DNA of 32,439 nucleotides from Verrucomicrobiales bacterium (GTDB taxonomy: Bacteria; Verrucomicrobiota; Verrucomicrobiia; Limisphaerales; CANJXF01), in NCBI GenBank assembly GCA_947478865.1, contig CANJXF010000047.1, positions 1-32,439 on the forward strand, given 5' to 3'. Shown here piece after piece: positions 1-7,238 of this stretch; the first letter of the stretch is position 1; each line of letters opens with the position of its first letter. The position numbers and the translations under genes are program-made. Under the pieces are notes generated by a model that saw only the letters and a list, made by a program, of their open reading frames with translations, searched no databases and was not told the origin of the DNA.

Positions 1-96
1 CGATTCCAAAAGCGCACGCGCCCTGGCTTCATTGCCATACGCCTGTGCCAATTGCTGCAAAACCGGCTCTCCCGCCTGAATCTTAGAAATTTTCAT
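1..96 (-). CDS. Partial ORF at left edge, N-terminus only
   Basis: An open frame reads from an ATG at 96 leftward off the window for 32 codons, starting MKISKIQAGEPVLQQLAQAY. The amino-acid make-up (Ala, Gln, Arg, Leu) looks like real helical protein. No family is recognisable from this length. I see no clear ribosome binding site. The frame also continues upstream without a stop to another ATG at 138, so the start is uncertain. It could be a chance ORF. Confidence 0.35.
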   Translation of the reverse strand, partial: MKISKIQAGEPVLQQLAQAYGNEARARALLES

Positions 97-134
97 GCCG
101 ACGAGCCTAAACCATCCCCTTGGACATTGGCCGT

Positions 135-172
135 CCATGCGTTTGTAAAATATACAAGCCCAGCGAATGGCG
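135..172. other. Short match to the IS1595-type end at the right edge
   Basis: The stretch ATGCGTTTG, then five bases, then TATACAAGCCCA is matched, in reverse complement, just after the stop of the transposase fragment near 32290-32318. In both places AGCGAATGG lies next to it. This may be a decayed insertion-sequence end, but the match is short and nothing else of an element is visible here. Confidence 0.3.
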
Positions 173-195
173 GCTGAAACACTAGAGAGCTGACC

Positions 196-355
196 AAAAC
201 CGGCGTCCCGCGAAGGGACGAAGGAAGCGAAGGGCGATGAAAAGCTGAAATTTTAACAGGGAGGCTCAGGATGCACGGGATAACCGATTCCCATCCTGTC
301 GATCCTGTGTATCCCTGTTCAATAATTTCCCCTGGAACCCGCGAGACGCAGGGGC
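196..355. repeat. Dispersed ~155-bp repeat, copy 1 (full length)
   Basis: A full-length copy with all parts: an outer left arm (GCGTCCCGCGAAGGG), an inner left arm containing AACAGGGA and CACGGGAT, an inner right arm of ATCCTGT repeats ending in ATCCCTGTTC, and an outer right arm (ACCCGCGAGACGC). Left and right arms are imperfect inverted repeats of each other, so the element can fold into one long hairpin. It fills most of the gene-free stretch between the left-edge ORF and the GYD gene. Its internal sequence is closest to copy 8 at the other end of the window. Confidence 0.85.
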
Positions 356-481
356 TACCCGATCCCCCGCGCGTCACGGCAAAAAACGGTTTGTATCCGC
401 CAAGAACCGGCGAGCCGAGTCGCCATTCCCCGCTAAAGTCACCTGCAAATCAATCAATCAAAAAAAAGGGAACTAATCATC

Positions 482-790
482 ATGCCACGTTATATCGCAC
501 TATTGAAATTCACCGATCAAGGAGCCCGCAACCTCAAGGACTCCACCAAACGCGCCCACGAGTTTGACCGTGCGGCCGAATCAGCCGGCGTCAAAGTGGA
601 CGGACAATATTGGTGCATCGGCGCCTACGACGGCGTCCTGCTGCTCAGCGCGGATACCGAGAAGAAGGTTTTCACGCTGCTCGCCGACCTGGCCACCAAG
701 GGCAATGTCCGCACCGAAACCTTGCCACTTTTCAGCGACCTCGAGTTCGACAGCATCGTGGGAAAAGCGAAGGCGTCTCGGAAACGCTGA
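482..790 (+). CDS. GYD-domain protein
   Basis: This 102-residue protein begins MPRYIALLKFTDQG and carries the pattern typical of the GYD family (PF08734): a first strand of the Y-x-x-L-x-K-F-T type, a helix with RAHEFDRAAE, then the family signature around residues 45-55 (IGAYDGVLL). GYD proteins are small dimeric alpha/beta-barrel-like proteins, often of about 95-105 residues, of unknown function. The start is supported by AAGGGA about ten bases upstream. It stands alone on the plus strand, pointing toward the end of the polysaccharide operon. After the TGA the same frame continues for 20 coding-like codons to a TAA at 853, so the stop may be a recent mutation. Confidence 0.85.
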   Translation: MPRYIALLKFTDQGARNLKDSTKRAHEFDRAAESAGVKVDGQYWCIGAYDGVLLLSADTEKKVFTLLADLATKGNVRTETLPLFSDLEFDSIVGKAKASRKR

Positions 791-985
791 AAACAGGGCG
801 AGTTCATCCCCAAGGCGCGGACCAGCGCAAGGCTGGCCGCCGCCAAAAAATAAAGGCAAAACCATCACGCCCTGCGGCGGTGGGCCTGCCCGCCTAGCGG
901 ATCAACGCACCCGCGATCCAGCCGCTGGAACATTCCGGGACTGCTCACTCTTTCCATCCTCTTTTCCAAGCGGCGAGACGAAAGG
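791..985. other. Intergenic stretch after GYD gene
   Basis: The first 63 bases keep the GYD frame open past the TGA to a TAA at 851-853. The remainder is GC-rich and shows no gene, no convincing terminator hairpin and no recognisable RNA. Confidence 0.4.
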
Positions 986-1133
986 CCGACCAAAAAGTGT
1001 CTCGCGACGGGCGCGAAGGGCGATAGAAAGGCGGACAAACTGAAATCTTAACAGCGATGTTCAGGATGCACGGGATGCCGATTCTCAATCCTGTTTATCC
1101 TGTCTATCCCTGTTCAATAATGCCCCCGGGACA
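986..1133. repeat. Dispersed ~155-bp repeat, copy 2
   Basis: Contains the outer left arm GTGTCTCGCGACGGGCGCG, the AACAG(C)GATGTTCAGGAT inner arm, and the matching ATCCTGTTTATCCTG right arm ending in CCCTGTTCAATAATG. The outer right arm is truncated after CCCCCGGGAC. It sits between the convergent GYD gene and the end of the polysaccharide operon. Confidence 0.8.
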
Positions 1134-1197
1134 AAAGCTCGTCGCTGGCACGGGCGCTATTTCCGATCGCCGACCACTGCCCTCCGTCTTCCGTTTT

Positions 1198-2460
1198 TCA
1201 GCTTGTCAGCGTTTCAGCTTTTCCCCCAGTGATCAGTTCCACCAGGCGCGGCAGCAGGGCACGCTTGGAAAACCGGGCGGCGGTGGCCTCGAACAATTCG
1301 GGACGCCGTCCGGTCGGCTCCCTGCCTTGAAAACGCTGGACCTGCTCCCGCACCGCGCCGGCATCGCCGGGCCGCGCCCATCCATGACACGACCCGTCCA
1401 TCGTCTCCAAAATTTCCGAGACATGGCTGGGCCGCGGGCCGATGAAGAGCACCGGCGAATGGATCAGCAGGATGTTGTAAATCTTGCACGGATGGATCGT
1501 CCCGAGGAACGGTTCGCCCATCACCACCAGATGCAAGTCCGCCGCGGAGAGCGACCCGGCCAATTGCTCCAGCGGTTGATAGGGCAGGCAAAGGATGTTC
1601 TTGAGCTGATGCGCCGCCGCAAACCGTTGCACCTTGGCAAATTCGCTCCCGCCGCCGACGAAGCAGAAGAGGATGGAGGAAGGAGAATCGAGTGCGGAAC
1701 CGTTCGGCGAGCTGCCGTCGCCCTGCAGAGACCGCGCTGCTTCCAGGACGGTGTCGAGGGGATGGCACGGGCTGTGGTTGCCGGAATACATGACCACGAA
1801 CCTGTCCTGCAAACCGTGCGCCCGGCGGAACCGGTCGCGCCCGGCCGGATCAAAGCGCACCTCGTCGTCGTGCGACCACGGCGGCAGCACCTGGATTCTG
1901 GAGGGATCGATACCCTTGGCCGCGATGCGTTCCTGCATGAAGCGGTCGAGCACAATGACCTGCCGGGCCCGGCGCAGGCTGAACCGGGAGACGGCGTCCA
2001 ACATCCGGGCCGCCAGCGAACCGGGCCTGAGCCAGCCGGCCGCGATCGCCTCGTCCGGGTTCAGGTCCATGATCCAATAATCGAACGAACCGCCCCAGCG
2101 CCGGGCCAGCCGCGCCCCGAGCACGGAGATGAGCGGCGGCGAGGTCAGCGCGACCACGACATCGTGGCGCGGCAGCCGGAAAGCCTTGAGGGTGGCGGTG
2201 AGGAAGAAGCTGGCGAAGTCCGCCGCGCGCCGCCATTTGGCGCTCTTGCCCAGGCCGAGCGAGCCGACGCGATGGATCGTGATGTTGTTCCAGCGCTCGG
2301 TTTTGGGAAACGATTTGCCCGCCGTGTCATAGGCGCGCTGTCCGCAAAGGACGGTTACCTCATGGCCGCCTTCCGCCAGGGCCACCGCCAGATCCGTCAA
2401 GTGCTGCGCCGTCGAGACGACGTCGGGATAGAAGGTCTGGTTGAGCAGAAGGATTTTCAC
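1198..2460 (-). CDS. Glycosyltransferase family 4, WbuB-like
   Basis: A 420-residue GT-B enzyme that would transfer a sugar from a nucleotide donor onto a lipid-linked glycan at the cytoplasmic membrane. The N-terminus (KILLLNQTFYPD), then HEVTVLCG (33-40), VVVALTSPP (101-109) and WIMDLNPD (129-136), are typical of the WbuB/WcaI type of GT4. The C-terminal donor domain shows YSGNHSP (225-231), FVGGGSEF (267-274) and CKIYNILL (325-332). The start is a GTG with no good Shine-Dalgarno. Residues about 247-263 (Ser/Pro/Asn/Asp) are a low-complexity insert encoded by a 7-nt periodic array, placed just before the FVGGG strand where relatives have a short turn. The last residues and the stop also fall in array-like sequence. 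This is the last gene of the long minus-strand run. Confidence 0.88.
   Translation of the reverse strand: MKILLLNQTFYPDVVSTAQHLTDLAVALAEGGHEVTVLCGQRAYDTAGKSFPKTERWNNITIHRVGSLGLGKSAKWRRAADFASFFLTATLKAFRLPRHDVVVALTSPPLISVLGARLARRWGGSFDYWIMDLNPDEAIAAGWLRPGSLAARMLDAVSRFSLRRARQVIVLDRFMQERIAAKGIDPSRIQVLPPWSHDDEVRFDPAGRDRFRRAHGLQDRFVVMYSGNHSPCHPLDTVLEAARSLQGDGSSPNGSALDSPSSILFCFVGGGSEFAKVQRFAAAHQLKNILCLPYQPLEQLAGSLSAADLHLVVMGEPFLGTIHPCKIYNILLIHSPVLFIGPRPSHVSEILETMDGSCHGWARPGDAGAVREQVQRFQGREPTGRRPELFEATAARFSKRALLPRLVELITGGKAETLTS
1672..1722. repeat. Heptanucleotide-periodic array inside a GT4 gene
   Basis: Read on the plus strand the sequence breaks into units such as AGGATGG, AGGAAGG, AGAATCG and AGTGCGG, keeping a 7-nt spacing of GG/GA doublets. 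The array is in frame with the gene around it and encodes the Ser/Pro-rich insert. Confidence 0.6.
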
Positions 2461-2589
2461 GCGGGAAAGTTATACTGGCTGAAAAGCGGTTCTAAAAAGC
2501 TGAAATGCTGAAATAATGAAATCGAAACTCCCGGTAGTCGCGCCTGCGGCCGAGTGATTCTATCCGCCACGGTCGACCCCGGGCGAAAG

Positions 2590-2716
2590 GCTGACCGAAG
2601 AGGTGTCTCGCGACGGGCGCGAAGGGGGCGAAGGGTGATAAAATTTAACAGGGATGGTGAAGATACACGGGATACTTTTGCCTCTCCATTCTCCCTCCTC
2701 CGATCTCCCTGCCCCG
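2590..2716. repeat. Dispersed repeat copy 3 (left half) joined to a heptad array
   Basis: The left outer arm GTGTCTCGCGACGGGCGCG and AACAGGGATGGTGAAGAT inner arm are present, then the right half is replaced after GGATACTTTTG by a pyrimidine-rich 7-nt array (CTCTCCA, TTCTCCC, TCCTCCG, ATCTCCC). Copies 4 and 5 have the same junction. It fills most of the gap between the WbuB-like gene and the next ORF; from 2461 to 2590 I see only short GCTGAAA-type repeats. Confidence 0.75.
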
Positions 2717-2756
2717 GGATTGGAGACGGAAAGTGGACTGTTTATGAACCGTTTTT

Positions 2757-3098
2757 TCACGACTTCATTTTTGGCACGTCGCCCGGGATCAGGCCATAAA
2801 TGCGATCGAGGGCGGCCATAATGATGGGCTGCTGCACGCGCCGATCCATTTCGGCGATCCGCTTCTGGCCCCAAAGCCGGTCATCGAAGGCTTCGGGGTC
2901 GAACCGATCAAGACGGTGATGACTCCGGACGGCTGCGTTCAGGACGCAAAGCAGGTCGAGCGTGTGCTCGCGAAGCGACGCGGTCGATGGATGGACCAGG
3001 CGACGGAGGCGCCTCCGCCTCAAGGGGCGGCTCAGATTGAACGTCAGCCCGCGACGATTACGGGATCCAATCCTGCGCATGCTCATTGAATTCACCAT
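2757..3098 (-). CDS. Hypothetical protein, uncertain
   Basis: A 113-residue frame overlaps the 3' end of the HTH gene upstream by about 40 bases. The C-terminal half (from about residue 47) has ordinary protein composition, with HTLDLLCVLNAAVRSHHRLD and RIYGLIPGDVPKMKS. The N-terminal 40 residues are Arg-rich and look like an out-of-frame reading. ATGs at 3098, 3086 and 3080 are possible; 3086 has GGTG nine bases upstream. I recognise no family. It could be a partner of the HTH gene, or a chance frame. Confidence 0.3.
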   Translation of the reverse strand: MVNSMSMRRIGSRNRRGLTFNLSRPLRRRRLRRLVHPSTASLREHTLDLLCVLNAAVRSHHRLDRFDPEAFDDRLWGQKRIAEMDRRVQQPIIMAALDRIYGLIPGDVPKMKS

Positions 3099-3468
3099 CA
3101 GGGATGTCGCGGAGGGGAACGGAGAACGTCATCGAACCGGTGGCCTGTTCGATCTGGCGTCGGAGCGATTCGGCCAGCTGGAAGAGGCGGGTGGTGGAAA
3201 GCTCGGCGACGTTGCGTCGGGCCAGCTCCTGTTCGACGGCCTGGAGCTGGCTGGCGAGGGTTTTGGCGCGGACCTCACAGGAGGTGACGAGCTGTTCGCG
3301 GAGCGCCTCCATTTCGATGGCGCGCTGGTTTTGGATGTCGAACTGGAACTGGCGGCTCCACTGGATGAGGGTGCCGCGGGCGACCTGGAGTTCGGCGGCG
3401 ATGCGGGCAAAGGACCAGCCCTGGGTGCGGAGTTCGATGAACCGTTGTTGGACCTGGATGTCGTGCAT
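3058..3468 (-). CDS. Small helix-turn-helix protein with coiled-coil tail
   Basis: A 136-residue protein starting MHDIQVQQRFIELRTQGWSF. The start at 3468 is chosen over a longer frame because AGGAAAACT sits directly before it. Residues about 6-40 fit a Hin/transposase-type helix-turn-helix (RFIELRTQGWSFARIAAEL, then VARGTLIQWSRQF). Residues 45-100 form a long Glu/Gln/Leu-rich amphipathic helix. Such HTH-plus-helix proteins occur near mobile elements and prophages and are thought to bind DNA; the specific role is unknown. It sits alone between repeats inside the polysaccharide locus and is not a sugar enzyme, which suggests a passenger or a mobile-element remnant. Confidence 0.65.
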   Translation of the reverse strand: MHDIQVQQRFIELRTQGWSFARIAAELQVARGTLIQWSRQFQFDIQNQRAIEMEALREQLVTSCEVRAKTLASQLQAVEQELARRNVAELSTTRLFQLAESLRRQIEQATGSMTFSVPLRDIPDGEFNEHAQDWIP

Positions 3469-3745
3469 AGTTTTCCTGCTGCGCCGCAAGGACTGGCACC
3501 ATGCCAGACCGGTTGCGGACAGGTGGACTATAACCGGGGTTTTTGGAGGCACTTTGGGCGGGCTGTTTTCCGGTGGAAAGCCCGGGAAAGGAACGGCAAC
3601 CGGGGGCAGGCAGGGGAAAGGAGCGGCAGGCGGCGGAACGATTTAGGGATAAAAAAAGCCTTGACGGGTTTTGGGGATCGGGGAGCAGCGGAAGGTAGAA
3701 GGTAGCTATTTCGTGCCGACGGCACTTTGGGATGGGCGGTGCGAA
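3469..3745. other. Gene-free stretch with 13-bp palindrome
   Basis: No ORF here looks real. It is purine-rich on the plus strand. The palindrome GTGCCGACGGCAC at 3713-3725, inside a 21-base motif beginning ATTTCGTGCC, recurs at 29663-29675 with one base changed. In both places a copy of the dispersed repeat starts 20-35 bases downstream. Confidence 0.6.
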
Positions 3746-3862
3746 AAACCGACCCGAAAGGTGTCCCGCGAAGAGACGAAGGGGGCGAAGGGCTATAAAA
3801 TTTAACAGGGATTGTGAGGATACAGGGGATACTTTTCCCTCTCCATTCTCCGCTCTCTGTTT
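3746..3862. repeat. Dispersed repeat copy 4 (left half) joined to heptad array
   Basis: Has the outer arm GTGTCCCGCGAAGAGACG and inner arm AACAGGGATTGTGAGGAT, then GGATACTTTTCC and a pyrimidine heptad stretch (CTCTCCA, TTCTCCG, CTCTCTG). The right half of the full element is missing. Confidence 0.75.
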
Positions 3863-3885
3863 TTGAGCGTTTTAACAGCCTGGAA

Positions 3886-3924
3886 TTCTTCTCCTATTTC
3901 CCGGAGCGCGGTGTCGTCCCGACC
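3886..3924. repeat. Direct repeat A1, paired with 5671-5710
   Basis: About 39 bases beginning TTCTTCTCCTATTTC and containing GGAGCGCGGTGTCGTCCC are repeated at 5671-5710 with only one or two differences. Both follow a half-copy of the dispersed repeat and precede the 3' end of a glycosyltransferase gene. Confidence 0.75.
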
Positions 3925-3954
3925 TGCGAAGATTGCGAACGCAGCGGGTCGATT

Positions 3955-4800
3955 TCAAAGGGACGTGGGTTTCAAGCTCGCCCGTTTAGCCTCTTCCCGC
4001 AAGGCGCGGGTCCTGGCCACAATCATCCCCTCGTAGATCGACAGGAGCCGGCAGTAGGTGAAGCCCGCCTTCCCATCCAGGAATCCCATCCGGACGATAT
4101 ACATGTAGAAGAACCGCAAGGCGGGACGACAAGGCAGGCGGGTGGAAAACTCTTTCAACGCCCGGCGCCGGATCAGCGGATCGGAACTGAAGAGCCTGGC
4201 GAACGAGAACGAGCCGCTGGAGCGATGCTTAAGATTCTCCTCCGCCTCGGCGGCCGCATAGCGCCGGTGCTTGGCGAACCAATCGGGCAACCCCTTCGCA
4301 AACGAAAAATGCAGCAGCGAATTCTGCAACGTGCCGACCTCCGCCGGACCGAGGGTCTCGCGCTGTCCGTGTCCCACCATTTTGAACCGGAGCGATTCGC
4401 GCCGCCCCAACCGCACCTGGTAGCTGGGAAACAGGCCCGAGCGCTTCAGCCAGACTCGGCCAAACATCGTCTTCGAAGAGAGCCGGTAGGCCTTCTTTTT
4501 GGCGCGCGCAACCACCTGTAAAAGTTCCTCGCGCAATTCCGGCGTGACCCGCTCATCGGCGTCCAGGTGCAGCACCCAATCGTATTTGAAACCGGCCTGG
4601 TCGATACCGAGATTCCGTTGTTCGGCGAAGTTGACAAACCGGTTTTGCAGGGTGCGAACCCCGGCGGCCCGGGCTACCTCCAAGGTCCGGTCCGTGCTGA
4701 AGGAGTCGAGCACCAGAACGTCATCCGACCATTGCACCGACTCCAGACAGGAGGATAGGTTCTGCTCTTCATTGAAGGTTAGGATGAGGACGGAAATCAT
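3955..4800 (-). CDS. Glycosyltransferase family 2, WaaE/KdtX-like
   Basis: A 281-residue GT-A enzyme. The N-terminus MISVLILTFNEEQNLSSCLE is the classical GT2 nucleotide-binding strand. DSFSTDRT (32-39) and the metal-binding LDADERV (79-85, DxD at 80-82) follow. The spacing and the C-terminal half, with the FGRVWLKRSG and PSYQVRLGRRE region, match the family that contains the LPS core beta-1,4-glucosyltransferase WaaE (KdtX). A sugar transfer in lipid A-core or O-antigen assembly is therefore likely; the exact sugar cannot be told. The start ATG lies next to a 7-nt array. Flanked on both sides by repeats, it is probably transcribed separately or by read-through. Confidence 0.88.
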   Translation of the reverse strand: MISVLILTFNEEQNLSSCLESVQWSDDVLVLDSFSTDRTLEVARAAGVRTLQNRFVNFAEQRNLGIDQAGFKYDWVLHLDADERVTPELREELLQVVARAKKKAYRLSSKTMFGRVWLKRSGLFPSYQVRLGRRESLRFKMVGHGQRETLGPAEVGTLQNSLLHFSFAKGLPDWFAKHRRYAAAEAEENLKHRSSGSFSFARLFSSDPLIRRRALKEFSTRLPCRPALRFFYMYIVRMGFLDGKAGFTYCRLLSIYEGMIVARTRALREEAKRASLKPTSL

Positions 4801-4815
4801 GGCTTCGGGATTAAA

Positions 4816-4860
4816 GATAGAGGATAGAGGATAGAGGATAGAGGATTAAGGATTAAGGAT
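4816..4860. repeat. Heptanucleotide tandem array, GATAGAG/GATTAAG
   Basis: Four perfect GATAGAG units are followed by two GATTAAG units and a partial one, giving a clean 7-nt period. The array lies upstream of the WaaE-like gene start. A weaker continuation of C/T-rich heptads (TTCAGCT, TGCTGAA, CTTCATC) runs to about 4930 and into the end of the acetyltransferase gene. Confidence 0.85.
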
Positions 4861-4921
4861 CTGACCATCCTGTTAATATTTCAGCTTGCTGAACTTCATC
4901 TTTTCTCCGCTTCCCAGCTTC

Positions 4922-5473
4922 TTAGCTTTTCAAAATTCGCTGCTTGACCACTTGCGCGGGGTTGCCGGCGACGACGCTCCAAGGGGCGACGTCCTTCATC
5001 GCCACGGCGCGCGCGCCGACCACGGCCCCCTGGCCGATGGTCACTCCCGGTCCGACAAAGGCATCGGCGCAAATCCAGGCCTGATCCCCGACCACGATGG
5101 GGGGCTTGAGCAGCGGCAGGTCGGCCCGGGTGTAGTCATGGGTGCCGGCGCAGAGCTGGGCCCGGTGCGAGATAGTGACCCGCGCCCCAATCGTCACCGG
5201 CCCGAGGTTGTAGATCAACGCCTCCTCGCCGATCGCGCTCCAGTCGCCGACCGAGAGGTTCCAGGGATAATAGATTCGGGTGGAGGAATAGACATGGACG
5301 TGGGCCCCTATAGCGGCACCAAAGCAGCGCAGGACAAGGCGGCGAAAGCCGAAGCAAGGCCGAGGGCTCAGGCGGAAGAACCATTGCCCGACGCCCCAGA
5401 GCACGCGCCGGAAGAGTTCGCCGGAACTATATTTTGCCGCCTTGCGGTTGGCGGCGATGTCGAGAGAGGTCAT
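4922..5473 (-). CDS. wcaF: WcaF-like sugar O-acetyltransferase
   Basis: A 183-residue left-handed beta-helix acyltransferase of the colanic-acid WcaF type, which would move an acetyl group from acetyl-CoA onto a sugar of the glycan. Hexapeptide-repeat coils run from about residue 50 to 175 (IGAHVH, VGDWSAIGE, IGARVTISHRA, VGDQAWICADA, IGQGAVVGARA). The likely catalytic His112 is in AGTHDYT. The N-terminal segment with WFFRLSPRPCFGFRR and the final VVAGNPAQVVKQR are family hallmarks. Length is normal. The ATG at 5473 is directly preceded by a heptad array, so no Shine-Dalgarno is visible. Confidence 0.88.
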   Translation of the reverse strand: MTSLDIAANRKAAKYSSGELFRRVLWGVGQWFFRLSPRPCFGFRRLVLRCFGAAIGAHVHVYSSTRIYYPWNLSVGDWSAIGEEALIYNLGPVTIGARVTISHRAQLCAGTHDYTRADLPLLKPPIVVGDQAWICADAFVGPGVTIGQGAVVGARAVAMKDVAPWSVVAGNPAQVVKQRILKS

Positions 5474-5479
5474 TGGAAA

Positions 5480-5546
5480 TTGAGGATTAAGGATTAAGGA
5501 TTGAGGAGAAAGAAGAATGGATAAGGGATAAGGGATAAAGGAGTCG
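5480..5546. repeat. Purine-rich heptad array (GGATTAA, GGATAAG)
   Basis: Contains GGATTAA repeats, then GGATAAG repeats in a 7-nt phase. The end (GGATAAAGGAGTCGG onward) is repeated almost exactly at 6996-7045, including the following CAGAAATCAGAACATTC, so array and flank were copied together. Confidence 0.8.
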
Positions 5547-5570
5547 GCAATCAGAAATCAGAACATTCAG

Positions 5571-5676
5571 GAAACGGGCGTCCCGCGAAGGGGGCGAAGG
5601 GAGGTAAATTTAACAGGGATGTTCAGGATGCACGGGATGCTTTTCCCTCTCCATTCTCCATTCTCCGATATTCTTC
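5571..5676. repeat. Dispersed repeat copy 5 (left half) joined to heptad array
   Basis: GCGTCCCGCGAAGGGGGCG, AACAGGGATGTTCAGGAT and CACGGGATGCTTTTCC are followed by CTCTCCA, TTCTCCA, TTCTCCG heptads. Same half-copy structure as copies 3 and 4. Confidence 0.8.
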
Positions 5677-5710
5677 TCCTATTTCACGGAGCGCGGTGTC
5701 GTCCCCGACC
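5671..5710. repeat. Direct repeat A2, paired with 3886-3924
   Basis: Second copy of the roughly 39-base sequence containing CCTATTTCACGGAGCGCGG. From here to the start of the next gene's stop at 5786 nothing else is recognisable apart from a CTCCGTTTTTCAGC motif that also occurs near 1190 and 30708. Confidence 0.75.
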
Positions 5711-5785
5711 CGCAGCGCTGTTCTATTTCAACGGCCTCTTCTTTCTCCTGCCCCTAATCTTTTGGACACCGCCGCTCTCCGTTTT

Positions 5786-6970
5786 TCAGCTTTTTTCCAA
5801 AACCGTTTCCGGCTTGGGCCCGTGCCCCAGCATCCATGCGTAGACGGCCAGGACCTGGGCTGCGATCCCCGGCCAGCCGTACTTGGCCGCGACCAGTTGC
5901 CGGCCGCGTTCACCCATGGCGCGCCGCTCCCCGTCCGGACGCTGGGTCGCGTCCCGCAGCGCCTCGGCCAGCGGCTTGGAGCCGATCTCCGTCCACCAGC
6001 CGCATTGATGCGACACAAGATCCTCCCAGGGGGTGCCGCGGGTGGTGATCACGGGCAGCCCGGCCGCCAACGCCTCGGCGACCACGATGCCGAAATTTTC
6101 CGAGTGACTCGGCAGCACAAAGAGATCGGCGCCACGGTATAAGGCCCATTTGTCCTGGTCAGAAACCGCTTCCCCGAAGGCGACGGTTTGGTCCAGGCCG
6201 AGGGATTGCGCCGCGCGCTCCAGCTCCTGGCGATGTCCATTCTCGCTCGGGCCGACCACCTGCAACCGCCAGCCTGCGGGCCGAACCTGCGCCCAGGCCT
6301 GCAATAGATCGAACAACCCTTTCTTGGGATGGATGCGCGAGAGGAACAGGGCGGTCTTGCTATTCAAGGAGGAAGGATTGCGGATTGAGAATCCCGGAAA
6401 GGACGGCAAGGCGACGCCGTTGGGGATCAGGGCGATGGGAGCCTTCAGGCCTAACTGGCGGAACTCGGCTGCCTCCTGGGCGGAGGTGGCGTGCAGGACC
6501 TGGGCGCTCTGGAGATCGCGCTGCTGATAGAGCCACCAGGCCAGCCGCTTCTTCCATCCGCGAAACTGAAACGACCAGGCGGTCAGCATCCCGCGCGGGC
6601 TGACCAGCCGCGGGCAGGAGAGACGCCGCGAGGCCGCGGCCACGGCATGGTTGGAGGGGAGCCACAAGCCGTTGTCGTGCAGCACCGTTTCACCCACCCG
6701 CGCCAGCCGTTCGGTGGCGCGCGAAAATTCATTGCGCGATACCGGCCCGATCCGATCCCGCGCGTGACGCGGCAGCAGATGCGTTTTCACGCGGGAGACA
6801 TCGGGAACCAGCGGCGCGGCCTGGCCCGTTGCCGCCTCGCAGGTGATGATTTCGACTTGGGCGCCGAGCCCGGCCAAAGCCAGGGCGAGGGCGGGGACGC
6901 TGCGGGACGGACCGCCATCTTCCGGCGCGATGCCGGCCAAGGTCAGGAGGATTTTCAAAGGGAGGGACAA
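5786..6970 (-). CDS. Glycosyltransferase family 4
   Basis: A 394-residue GT-B transferase. The acceptor domain begins with KILLTLAGIAPEDGGPSRSV, where GGPSRS is the glycine-rich loop typical of GT4. The donor domain has FLSRIHPKKGLFDLL (209-223), VVGPSENG and the E-x7-E motif at 291-299 (ENFGIVVAE). It would add one sugar to the lipid-linked glycan. Residues about 194-205 (Phe-Ser-Ile-Arg-Asn-Pro-Ser-Ser) are an array-encoded insert in the interdomain linker. The start is doubtful: the frame opens at a TTG (6970) directly after a GGATTAAGG array, with no ATG nearby and no Shine-Dalgarno. A second TTG at 6958 is an alternative. Confidence 0.87.
   Translation of the reverse strand: MSLPLKILLTLAGIAPEDGGPSRSVPALALALAGLGAQVEIITCEAATGQAAPLVPDVSRVKTHLLPRHARDRIGPVSRNEFSRATERLARVGETVLHDNGLWLPSNHAVAAASRRLSCPRLVSPRGMLTAWSFQFRGWKKRLAWWLYQQRDLQSAQVLHATSAQEAAEFRQLGLKAPIALIPNGVALPSFPGFSIRNPSSLNSKTALFLSRIHPKKGLFDLLQAWAQVRPAGWRLQVVGPSENGHRQELERAAQSLGLDQTVAFGEAVSDQDKWALYRGADLFVLPSHSENFGIVVAEALAAGLPVITTRGTPWEDLVSHQCGWWTEIGSKPLAEALRDATQRPDGERRAMGERGRQLVAAKYGWPGIAAQVLAVYAWMLGHGPKPETVLEKS
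6356..6391. repeat. Short heptad array inside GT4 gene
   Basis: On the plus strand AGGAAGG, ATTGCGG, ATTGAGA and ATCCCGG keep a 7-nt period in frame with the gene, encoding the insert between the acceptor and donor domains. Confidence 0.55.
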
Positions 6971-7041
6971 GGATTAAGGATTAAGGAGAATGGAGAATGG
7001 ATAAGGGATAAAGGAGTCGGCGATCAGAAATCAGAACATTC
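6964..7041. repeat. Purine-rich heptad array before the GT4 start
   Basis: GGATTAA, GGATTAA, then GAATGGA/GAATGGA and GGATAAG units, followed by the same flank as at 5535-5572. It occupies the translation start region of the downstream glycosyltransferase. Confidence 0.75.
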
Positions 7042-7197
7042 GGGAAACGGGTGTCCCGCGACGGGGGCGACGGGCGATGAAAACCTGAAATTTTAACAGG
7101 GATGTTCAGGATGCACGGGATGCTGATTCTCAATCCTGTTTATCCTGTGTATCCCTGTTCAATAATGCCCCACCGGAACCCGCGAGATGCGAGACGC
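7042..7197. repeat. Dispersed ~155-bp repeat, copy 6 (full length)
   Basis: GTGTCCCGCGACGGGGGCG, the AACAGGGATGTTCAGGAT arm, ATCCTGTTTATCCTGTG arm, CCCTGTTCAATAATG and ACCCGCGAGATGCGAGACGC are all present. A short heptad array (TTTTCAT, TCTTCAT, TCTGCCA, TTTTTCA) follows to 7238, up to the asparagine synthase stop. Confidence 0.85.
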
Positions 7198-7238
7198 TTT
7201 TTCTGATCGCCGATTTTCATTCTTCATTCTGCCATTTT

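Noticed and set aside
1057-2511. Long plus-strand frame of 484 codons over the WbuB-like gene
   Set aside because: It is the antisense of a clear glycosyltransferase, rich in Arg, Pro and Gly, and includes a dispersed repeat at its 5' end; no family features.
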